Part shown: positions 9,170 through 21,100 of the stretch, piece by piece | Layout: every line of letters begins with the position of its first letter | Position numbering within the stretch: position 1 is the stretch's first letter | Made by a program: the position numbers and the translations under genes | The notes under the pieces: model-generated | Told to the model about the DNA's origin: nothing | The model's input: only the letters and a program-made list of their open reading frames with translations | The model's database searches: none | Source of the DNA: Clostridia bacterium | Lineage (GTDB): Bacteria > Bacillota > Clostridia > Christensenellales > Borkfalkiaceae | NCBI GenBank assembly: GCA_029061465.1 | Contig: JAIDRY010000120.1 | Location: forward strand, 1-34,376 | DNA length: 34,376 nucleotides | Direction of reading: 5' to 3'

Positions 9170-12100
9170 TTAAGGTCTGTCGGTCGTTGTTACGCCGCTA
9201 GTAGTGTAGTAAATGCATAAATCATCATCAACCGAATCAACATTGAACGTGAAGGTGCCCGACTGATTAGTACCGCCACCGCTACCGTTATTGAATATAA
9301 TAGAGGTGTAATTTTTGTAAGCCTCTTTCGAAATATCCAAATAGTACCAGTTGTTGCCAGCCCACTTCATCTGCACTCCGGGCCACGTCGCATTTTTATT
9401 GTCATCATTCAAATAACAATATGCGTAAACGTCAAACCACCAATCTATATCGCTATCCTTATGGAAGTAAATCCTTATGGGTTCGGCAGTAAGTTGAACC
9501 CAAATATTATTGCCTGCCGAACCAACGTAGAAGTCATAATAGCCCTTTTCCTCTGACGTTCCTTTGAAAGGAGAATTAGACTGATAAGCACTTTGTGTAA
9601 CGGCAACGCCCTCATTCTCAATTATGAACGCCGTATTTGCCGGTAGCTTAACACGCGTAATAAAGTATTCGTTTTTATTCGTGTCTAACGTAAGGTTATA
9701 AGTTACGTCTCCGACGGTAAGCGTTATCTTGGAGGGAACTGTTACCCAAATACTGTTTTTAGTGCTGTCCGTATAAATTTTAACGTAGAACGCGTAGTTT
9801 CTACCGCCTATGGACGCTTTGCCACTGAAACCGCAGTCTTCGTCATATGCGGAATACGTATTGCCTTCGTTATCGGTAATCGTAACAGTATCGTTCTTTT
9901 GCAAGGTTACGCCCGTTGCGAAATACTCGGTTCCGTTTTGAATATCGGACGCAGTATTTACTTCTAACGCTATCGTTTTTCCGCCGGTAATCGTCAAGGT
10001 TACCGCGTATTCGGGCTGGGTTGCCGTAGCAGTTGCCACTGCGTTGTCAGCGCCGGGAGTAACGGTAATTACGTGGTCGCCAGAGCGCGTTGCCTTATAC
10101 GATGTCTTTCCGTTGATTGTCGGCGTACCGGGTTTATTATCTGCAAGGGTAACGATGTCGTTAATTTTAAGCGTAACCGTAAACTTGTAAACGCCGTCTT
10201 CTTTTACAGGCTGTTGTTCAGACGCAACGCCACCCACGCTAAGGGTTACCTTGTATTCGGGTACCGTAGTTACAACGCTTGCGTTAGTACCGTCAACAGT
10301 TACCGCAAAGGTATACGTACCTTCAAATACTGCAGTGCCGTTGAAGTTGTCGCCAAGCGAAACTGCCGCGCCGTTGTACCTGATTTCAACCGTTTGATTG
10401 GATTTAAGTTCGACGTCTCCGCTGAGATACCTGTTTTCGTTGTCGGGGTCAACGGTCATAAACTTAGCCGCACCGTTGTTTACGATTATCTTGGGAACGG
10501 ATTTTACCGTAACCTGAATCGTAATATCCTCTACGCCGGGGTAGGAAATGGTAACCGTCTGCGCGGTAAACTTGCTTGCGCTGAAACCTTCGAAGTCTAC
10601 TGTATAGGTGGAAACGTTAGCCGTCGAATCGTCCGTATAGGTGAGCGTAATTTTAAGTCCCGCGTCTTTTAACGCCTGAAGTCTTGCATCTTCACCCGCA
10701 ACGGTTTCGGAAATGGTAAATGTGCTTTGGTTAGGAGCAATGCTCTTAGCCGCCTTTATCAGCTGTACGGGAAGCGTTGCGGTAAGCGGACTGCCCTCGT
10801 ACGTGTACCCTATAGTTACGTCTTGCGCCGTGGTGAAGTTGTGGTAATCGAACTCGCCGAGCGTTACGGTGCAATTTGCCTTTATAGCGGTTACTTTTTC
10901 GCCGTCGTCCATTACGACCTTGACGGAAGTAATTGCTGCTTTGATAGCGTTGATAACTTCGGTTTCATTCGCACCCTTTACCTCTACGGTCGCAGGCAGT
11001 ACTTCAAGGCTTGAAGGAGTTGCCTTTATAACCGTTACCTTGACGGCAGTAGTCTTTCCGCCGAAGCTGATAGTAACCGTCTGCTCGCCGTAAGTCGTAG
11101 CGCTGAACGACGCCGGTACAACCGTGGCTGCCACGTTCTGGACGGTCGTGCCGTCGTTATACGTTGCCGTTACGGTGATTGCAGCTAAAATATTTGCTGC
11201 CGTAGCGTTTACACCGGTAAGGTTGATTGACGTAGCGCCTTCTGCTTTATAAGCTGCGGAAATTGCGGTAACCTTTGCCGCAAGAACCTTGACGGATATC
11301 TCGGTGTCCTCTCCGCCGCAAGCAACCGTAACAGTCTGTACTGTATTGAGTGTGTCTTTATCGAAGCCCTCAACCGTATAGTTGGTTACTTCGCCGTCCG
11401 CGCCTACGTCATACTTCGCCGTAACGGTGAGCGCCGCATTTAAGTTGTCGGCTTGCGTGCCGTACAGAATAAGCGTACCGTCTTCCGCGACTTCGTAAGT
11501 ATTCTTAAAGCTTACGGTAATCTCGGTTACCTGAGGCTCCGTATATTCGACGGAAATTATATCGTTAGCTTTGTCTTTGCCGAGCTTGATATATATCGTG
11601 TAAGTTCCGTCCGCAGTAACGGTGCCGTTGCCGAATTCGCTTGCGGTATCATTATCGTAGCCTAACGTTTTGCCGCTGATATCCTTGACGGTAATTTTGT
11701 CGCCTGCAACTGCCTTCACAACTGCCTTATACTGCTGTTTGAAGTTTGCGCCCAAATTATCGGGGTTGTCAAGCTCGAACCCGACTACGGTAGGTTCGCC
11801 GCCGTGTTCAACCGTAGCCTGCGCGAAGTAGGTTACCATAATGCCGTCCTGAGCGCTACCGTCTACGATTACGGAGATGTTATACTTGCCGGTCAGGTAA
11901 ACAGTACCGTTGAACCTGCAGTCCGCCTTGTAGTTTGACTTCACGTCGCCGTCTACCTTTACGACAACCGTCTGACCTGCGGTGAGCGTTACGCCCGTCG
12001 CCGTATTGGTCCTGTACTCTACGTTCTGTTTGTTGCCCTCATTGCGTCTGAGATTTACGGTTGTTTCGCCGTAGGTAATGGAAACGACCATATCGGGAAC

Positions 12101-15100
12101 GTCTACCGCAATGAGGTGGCTACTGCTGTAAATTGTTAAGCTGAAATCATAGTTGCCGTTTCTGGGTGCAGTGCCCTTGAATTCGCCGTCCGTTGCGTAG
12201 GAGGTAAACTTCTTGCCCTCGTTGTCGGTAATTGCAACCGTGTCGCCCTTGTTCAAGGTAACGCTTGCAGTGTACTTCGACAGAGCGCCCGAAGGTTTAT
12301 TTGCGTTATCGAGAGTAAGCGTTTCCGAAGTTTCCGTTTCACCGCTTGTAATCGTCATCGTTATGCTGTATGCGGGTGCGGTTACTGCAACTTCGGACTT
12401 CGTGTCGTCAGTCGTAACGGTGAAGGTGTATTCGCCCGTGCGGGTTGCAACGTACTCGTCTTCTCCCTCTATTGTCAAATCGCCGAATTTATTATCGGAA
12501 ACGGTAACCTTGTCGCCTTTGCTAAGCGTAAGCGTCCAGGTATTTGCCGAGGTGGGTTGCTTAACGTCGTTGCCTACCTTTAAGGTTGCCGCATAAGCGG
12601 GCGCCTTGGTGCAGGCTACCGTCGCGGTTGCGCCGTCAACCGTAACAGTGAACGCATACGTGCCGTTGAGCTTAGCCGTGCCGTTAACTATAGCGCCGTT
12701 AGCGTCGGAAACCGTCAATTCACTGCCCTTATAGGTAATAACGACTTTTTGTCCGCGCGTAAGCTGGATATCTCCGCTGGGGTATTTGTTCGCGCTGTCA
12801 GCATCGGCGGTCATAAACGTTGCCGCCGCGCCCTTTGCGGAAATCTTGGGAACGGGAACTATAGTTACTTCAACCGTCGCACTTTCTACTCCCGTGTAGG
12901 AAATAGTTGCGGTTTGCTTATAAGTAGTTGTGTCTAATGCGCCGAACGTTACGGTGTAGCCATCGGTTTCCACCGGCTCGCCAGCCGAGTAATTAAGCGT
13001 AACGGTAATTAAATTGCGCAAAGCAGTTATTTTATTGCTTTCAGCTTCGGAAATTGAAATCTCCGCACCTGCACCCGCTTTTGCGGTTACCGTAATGCTC
13101 TCTGCCTTTCTCGTCATGCGCACCGTGAGAGTTGCGGTAAGTCCGTTACTCTCGATAGTTACGCTTTGATTTTCACCGAATTTTTCAACGTCAAAGTTAT
13201 TGGGAAGCTTAACTTCGTAGTCCGTGCGGGTAGTTCCGTCGTTCATTGTAACGGTAACGGTAAGCCTTTCCTCAATATAGTCAGAAACGTCTTTTGCTTC
13301 TGATATAGTGTTGTCGTTTACGACGTCTATGGAGTTTTGACTGAGTTCAATCGAAACTGCCGTGGGCGCTACAACTTTCACGTTGACTTTCGTAGTCTTT
13401 CCGCCGAAGCTTATCTCAACTTCCTGCGTTTGTCCGTACTTCGCCTCGCTTGCGTCGAACGTTGACGTGGTAACTTCGGCTGCCGTGGTTTGTTTGGTGG
13501 TTCCGTCGTTGTACGTTGCCGTAACCGAAATTGCGTCTAAAATATTTGCTACCGTTGCATTTGCGCCGATAAGCTCGATTGACGTAGCGCCTTCTGCTTT
13601 ATACGCCGCGGTAATTCCGGTAACTGTTGCCGCCAGAACCTTGACGGATATAGTAGCGCTCTCTCCGCCGTAAGCAACCGTAACGGTCTGAACCGTGTCA
13701 CGTTTTGACTTGTCGTAGCCGCTAACTGTATAGTCCGTCTTGTCAACTACGGTGTCGCTTGTTTGAACGTCATAAGTAGCCTTAACGGTGAGCGCCGCGT
13801 CTAAGTCATTGGCTTGCACACCGTAAAGGTTAAGCACTTTGTCAACAACGGTAAATCCATTCTTAAAGCTTACGGTAACTTTCTCTACCTGAGGCGCCCT
13901 ATAATCGACGGAAATTATATCGTCATCGTTGTTTTTGCCGAGATTAATCCTGAACGTGTAGGTTCCGTCATTTGCGGCAGTGCCGTTAAAGACGGTTGCA
14001 TTCTCGTAATTTAATACGTTGTTGCCGATATCCCTGACTGTAACCTGGTCGCCTGCAAACAGCTTTTCAACCGCTATGAAGCGCGAACGATACTTTTCAG
14101 CCAAGCCGTTTACGTTGTACTCGGTTGATGCATCTCTCGTGGATGCGCCGCTCTGTACTGTAACCTGTACCCAGTCGGTTACCCAGATGCCCTGGTCATC
14201 ACCGTCAAGCTGAATGTAGAAGTCGTAATTACCCGTAAGGTAAACGTTGCCGTCGAACTTGCAGTTCGCCTTGTAGTTTGACTTCACGTCGCCGTCTACC
14301 TTGACGACAACCGTCTGACCTGCGGTAAGCGCCAAACCGCCCGCCGCGGTCTTATACTCTTCGATTTGAGGTTTGGCGGCGTTACGGTCAAGGTTGACTG
14401 TCGTTGAGCCGTAGGTAATGGAAACTACCTTGGCGGGAACGGTTACTGCAATGCTGTGTCCGTCTCCGTCAATTATTACGCGGAACGTGTACGTGCCGTC
14501 TCTGGGCGCAGTGCCCTTGAATTCGCCGTTTGCCGCGTAAGCGTTAAACGTGGTGCCCTCGTTGTCGGTAATTGCAACCGTGTCGCCCTTTAATAAGTTA
14601 ACGCTTACTGTATATTCAGACTCGCCTTCGACCTTAGTTAACGTTTTCGTCGTTTCCGTTTCACCGCTTGTAATCTTCATCGTTACCGTGTATTCGGGTG
14701 CGGATTGTACCGTTACGGCGGACTTGGTATCGCCGTTAGTGAATGTAAACGTATACTGTCCGTTATACGGTGCTTTATATTGCGATGAAGTGCCAATGTT
14801 CAAATTGCCGAATTTATTATCCGAAACGGTAATTATATTATCTTTGCTAAGCGTAAGCGTCCAGGTGTAGCTGTTGCCTGTAACGGCGGGTGCCTGCGTT
14901 GCCGCAGTGCCGTCTACTTTAAGGGTTACCGCGTAAGTGGGCGCCTTGGTGCAGGTTACCGTTGCGTTAAGTCCGTCAGGCGTAACTTCGAACGCATACG
15001 TGCCGTTGAGCTTAGCCGTGCCGTTCTCGATAGCGCCGTTGCCGCCGGAAACGGTGAGCGTTTTGCCCGCATAGGTAATTGCAACCTGTTCTCCGCGCTT

Positions 15101-18100
15101 AAGCTCGATATCCCCGCTGGGATACTTGCCCTCGTTGGCGGTCATAGGCGTTGCCGTAGCTCCCTTTATGGAAATTCTGGGAACGGGAACTATAGTTAAA
15201 GTAAGCGTCTTGCTCTCTTCTACGCCCTCGTAGGAAATAGTTGCGGTTTGCTTGTAGTCCGCCGTTAACGCTCCGAATTCTACCTCGTAGCCCTCGGTTG
15301 TTTTCGGATTGCCCGCCGAGTAACTAAGCGTAACCGTAATACGCGTGCGCAAAGCGGCTTCTTTATCAACTACGTTTAACGTATCGAAGAATTCAAGCGT
15401 TGCGCCGTCGTTTACTTTATAGGCAATGCTCTCCGCCTTTCTCGTCATCTGCACTGTAAGAGTTGCGTTAAGTCCGTGAGCCGTAATAGTAACTTGTTGA
15501 CCGCTCTCAAAGTTCAAAATGTCAAAGCCGGCGGGAATAGTTACTTCGTAGTGGTCGAAGCTCTCGCATACATATCCGTCATCCATTGTAACGGTAGTTT
15601 TAAGCGTTTTCCTGATGACCGGAATAATGTCGTCGGGTTCTGATACAGTGTTGTCGTTTAAGACGTCTACTGTGTTCTTATTAAGTGTAATCGTAAGTGC
15701 CGTAGGCGCTATAACTTTTACGTTGACGGTAGTAGTTTTTCCGCCGAAGCTGATTGTAACTTCCTGCGTCTGTCCGTACTTCGCCCCGGTTGCGTCGAAC
15801 GACGACGCTACAACCGTAGCTTCCACGTCTTGTTCAGTGGTTCCGTCGTTGTACGTTGCCGTAACCGAAATTGCAGCTAAAATATTTGCTTCCGTTGCCT
15901 GTATACCGACAAGCTCAATTGACGTAGCGCCGGTCTCATTATAAGCCGCGGTAATTTCCGTTACGTACGCATCTAAAACCTTAACTTTTATAGTATCGGT
16001 CTTTGCAACTTTATTAACGGTGTAAGAAACGGTAACGGTCTGTACGCCTTCGGTATCCTTGTCGTAGCCTGAAACCGTATAGTTGGCGATTACGGTGTCA
16101 GCGGCTTGAACGTCATAAGTAGCCTTAACGGTGAGCGCCGCCTTTAAGTTGTCGGCCTGCACGCCGTATAAAGTGAGCACTTCGTTATCGTCAACTTCAA
16201 ATCCGTCTTTAGCTGTTACGGTAATTTTTTGTAAAGCCGCCGCTGCGTAACCGACGTAAACGATATCGTCTTTACTGTCTTTGCCGAGTTTTATATAGAA
16301 CGTATAAGTGCCGTTTGTTGCTGCGGTGCCGTTAAAGAAGTCTTTATTCTCGTACTTAAATACGTTGCCGCCGATATCTTTAATGGAGACTTTATCTCCT
16401 ACAAGCAACTGCGCGGTTGCTTTGTACTGCTGCTTGAACTGTGTGCCCAAATCAGTAGGTTTGTCAAGCTCGGGCGTAATGGGGTCTAAATTCTTGCCGT
16501 TTCTTTCAATTAAAACTTGCCTTTCAACGTCGGCAGCTACCCAAATGCCTTTATCACCGTCGTCAAGCCTTACGTAGAAGTTGTAATTACCGGTAAGATA
16601 AACCGTACCGTTGAACTTGCAAGCCGGCTTGTAGTTCGTCTGTTTTACACCCTCTACTTTGATTTCAACCGTTTGACCAGCAGTCAAAGCCAAACCGGTA
16701 ATCATATATTCATCTTTGGTAGGCTCATTTTCGTCATAATTGCGGACAAGGTTTACGAACTCTGAGCCATAGGTAAGCGTAACCTTGGCGGGAACCTCTA
16801 CTTCAACGCTGTGTCCGCTACCGCTGATTATTACGCGGAATTTGTAGACGCCGTTTCTGGGCGCAGTGCCCTTGAATTCGCCCGCTGCTGCGTAACCGTC
16901 AAAGGTTTTGCCCGCGTTGTCGGTAATTGCAACCGTGTCGTTCTTTTGCAAAGTAACGTTTACGGAATACGTCTGACCTTCGCCCTTTGTAAGCGTTTTA
17001 GTATCGACAACCGCACCGCCGCGCGTTACCTTCATCGTTACCGTGTACTCGGGTGCCTCTACGACAAAGTTTCTATCGTCGGCGTCGGGGTTAACGGTGA
17101 ACGTATAGTCGCCGTTGTAGGGCGCAATGTACTCCTCTTCTCCGTCGAATTTGTTATCGGAAACGGTAACCTTGTTGCCGACTTTAAGCGCAAGCGTCCA
17201 GGTGTTTTCTTCCGTGGCGGTCTTTTCAACGCCGTTCACTTTTAAAGTCGCCTTGTACTCGGGCACCGTGGTAACGACGCTTGCCGTATTTCCGGCAACC
17301 GATACCGTAAATGTATATACGCCGTCAAGTGCCGCCGTGCCGTTGAAGTTGTTGCCAAACGCAACCTGCGCGCCTCTGTACGTAATTACAACAGTATCGC
17401 CGCGGCTAAGCTCGACGTTGCCGCTGAGATACCTGTTGGCGTCGGCGGAGTCTGCCGTCATAAACTTCGTGTCGTCCCCTACCGTAATTTTAGGAACGGC
17501 AAGTATGGTTACTTCCACCGTCTGACTGTCTAATCCCGTGTAGGAAATAGTTGCGGTTTGCTTATAAGTTGTTGTATTTAATTCGCCGAACGTTACGCCG
17601 TAGCCGGTAGTTGTGTCAGTCGACTCGTCCGAATAAGTGAGCGTAACGGTAATTTTTTCCTTCAACGCGGTTATTTTAGCGTTGCCCGTCAACCTTTCCG
17701 AAATAGAAACTGCACTGCCTTTCAAGGTTACAGCCATGCTCACGGGCTGCTTTTTCAACTGCACTTCTATTTCTACGGTCTTTCCGCGACTAGTTATTTT
17801 AGCCGTCTGTGCATTGTCAAAATCCGTAACGTCAAAGTCGTCTGCAAGCTCCACTTCGTAGTTCTTGTCATTCTCGAAAACGGTGTCGTCGTTCATCGTT
17901 ACGGTAACGGTAAGCGTATTCTTAATGGCTTCGATTATTTCCGCCTTAGTTTCGTTTTCGTGCGTTATAATAACGTCTACGGATTGCATATCCGCTTCGA
18001 GCTTAACAGCCGTAGGCGCTATAACTTTTACGTTGACGGTAGCGTTTTTTTCGCCGAAGCTTATCTCAACTTCCTGCGTCTGTCCGTATTTAGCAGAGGT

Positions 18101-21100
18101 TGAATCGAAAGTTGACTCCGTAACCGTATAGTTTTGCTTATTAACTTCTTTGGTTGTACCGTCGTTATAAGCCGCCGTTACGGTGATTTTATCTTTAATA
18201 TTGGCTATCGTAGCTTTTTTGCCGACAAGCTCGACCTGCGTCGCGCCGTCCTTATACTCAACGGTAATTCCGGTAACCTTTGCCGCCACAGCCTTGACGG
18301 ATATATTTTCGCTCTTTCCGCCGTACGTAATTTTAACGGTCTGCACCTCATTGAGCGTGGTCGACGAGAAGTTAGTCGTATAGTCGGCGTTGGCGATTAC
18401 TTTGTCCGCGCCTACGTCAAACTTAGCCGTAACGGTAAGCGCCGCCTTTAAGCTGTCTTTTTGCGCGCCGTATAAAACGAGCACGCCGTTATCAACTTCA
18501 AATCCGGTTTTGAAAGTTACGGATAAGGACTCTACTGCCGGAGCCGCATATTTGGTGGAAACGACGTCGGTCGCATCATGCCAGCCGGCGAGCTTAATAT
18601 TGAACGTGTAAGTACCGTCCTTTGTCGCAGTGCCGTTAAATACCGTTGTGTTTCCGTATGCTATTACGTTGCCGCCGATATCCATGACGGTAACTATGTC
18701 GCCGACAAGCAGCTTTGCAACCGCTATGAATTGCGACTCGTAATTCTTATCCAAACCGGTGAGGTCATAGTCGATTTCTTCGACTATTCTCGTAGTTTCA
18801 CCGCTCTTTACCGAAACCTGTACCCAGTCGGTTACCCAAACGCCCTTGCTTGCGCCCGAGGGTGTAACGTAGAAGTCATAGTTACCCGTCAGATAAACGG
18901 TGCCGTCGAACTTGCAGTCCGCTTTGTATGCAACGGGCTTGCCGTCATACGTGAATGCAACCGTATCACCTGCTTCAAGCGGCTGTCCCTGAAGCATATA
19001 TTCGGTTGTGTTGCCGGGGTTAACCTCTAACTCGACAGGTTCGCCGCCGTTTATAATAATGTATGCGCCCTTATCGGGTGTAGGAGTGGGATTGTCGGGT
19101 TTGAATTTGACGGAAACGATATCGTCCGTGCTTACATAACCGAGCTTAATGGTGAACGTGTAAGTGCCGTTATTTAAGGCAGTGCCGTTAAATACGGTTT
19201 TGTCCTCGTATTTTAACGTGTTGCCGCCGATATCCTTTACGGTAACTTTGTCGCCGGCAATCAGCTTTTCAACCGCTATGAATTGCGACTGATACTTTTC
19301 CTCCATACCGGTGGCGTCGTAGTTGATTTCTTTGACTATTCTGGTATCTCCACCGCTAAGCACTGAAACCTGTACCCAGTCGGTTACCCAGATACCCAGG
19401 TCGTCCCCTGCAACCTTAACGTAGAAATCATAATTGCCGGATAAATGAACGGTACCCTTGAATTTGCAGGCTTTCTTGTACTCGACGACTTCTCCGTCAT
19501 GCTTGAATACAACCGTATCACCCGCGGTAAGCGAGTAACCCTGAAGCATATATTCGCCGGGGGTTGCTGCGTTTTCCGGTAATTTGACGGGAGCGCGGTC
19601 GTTTATAATAATGTATACGCCGTTGGTATCAGGTTCGGACTCGTCCTTGATAAATACGGTAACGTACGTTTTTATATCATCGCCGTACTTAATCGTAACC
19701 GTCTGGTCGTCGTCTACTAATTCAAGGTCTAAGCCTTCGATTTCGTAATCGGTAATTTCTTTTTTGGAGCCGTCGCTCATTACGGCTTTAACGGTCAAAA
19801 GACCTCTGAGCGTTTGCTCGGAAGCATCTTCTTTTTCCATCGTTAAGACGTCGCCCTCAAAGATGGCTTCAAGTGAAACGACGTGCGGAACGACGGGAGT
19901 TTCTTCCGTTACGAATACCGTAACCGTATCGGAAAACTCGCCGTATTTAATGGTAACGGTCTGGTCGACGTTGACTTTCGCCGCGTCGAAGTCCACTACC
20001 GTCAAGCCCTCGGTTACGGGCTTGGTGGTGTTATTGTCATACTTGGCGGTAACGGTTACTTGCGCTAAAATAGCCGCTTCCGTTGCGTTTGCCTTTTGAA
20101 GGGTGATTTTATCTCCGTCAATGCTGACTTCGATTGAAACGATTTGAGGAACTACGGGAGTTTCTTCCGTTACGAATACCGTAACCGTATCGGAAAACTC
20201 GCCGTATTTAATTGTAACGGTCTGGTCGACGTTTACTTTCGCCGCGTCGAAGTCCACTACCGTCAAGCCCTCGGTTACGGGCTTGGTGGTGTTATTGTCA
20301 TACTTGGCGGTAACGGTTACTTTTGCTAAAATAGCCGCATCCGTTGCGTTTGCCTTTTCAAGCGTGATTTTATCTCCGTCAATGCTGACTTCGATTGAAG
20401 TGATTTGAGGAGGAATGACAGGAGTACTTTTTACTATTACAGAAACGTTTGCGGAAAACTCACCGTACTTGATATTTACAGTCTGAACCTCGTCCAGCTT
20501 AGCCGCGTCGAAGCCCACTACCGTCAAGCCTTCGGTAACAATCTTGGTGGTTTTATCGTCATAGGTTGCGGTAACGGTTACTTTCGCCAGGATTGCCGCT
20601 TCCGTTGCGTTGTCCTCGGTCAACGTGATTTTGCCGCCGGACACGGTTGCCTTAATCGAAACGACCTGCGGAACTACGGGAGTTTCTTCCGTAATCAACA
20701 CTTTAACGGTCGCGGTAAACTTGCCGTTCTCTCCGTACTTAATAGTTACGGTTTGGTCTGCGTTCGTTTTGACAAGGTCTAAACCTTCGATTATGTAGTC
20801 GGTAATAACGGCTTTGCTGTTATCGCTTTTTACCGCTTTGACGGTCAAAGCGCTTCTGAGCGCCTGCTCGGAAGCTTCCGCCTTTTTCATCGTTACCTTA
20901 GCTTCGCCGCTGTTCACGGTTACTTCTATCTTGGTAACCTGGGGAACGGGAGTTTCTTCCGTAACCTGTACCTTAACCGTCTTCGAGAACGTGCCGTACT
21001 TAATAGTAACGGTCTGGTCTACGTTTACTTTCGATGCGTCGAAGCCCGTTACGGTGTAATTCGTAACAGTCTCTTTCGAATTGTCGCTCTTTACGGCTTT

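Noticed and set aside
10073-10672. 199-residue plus-strand ORF and many similar ones between 10000 and 21000
   Set aside because: Mirror translations of the repetitive giant gene; they recur with the repeat period and show no independent coding signs.
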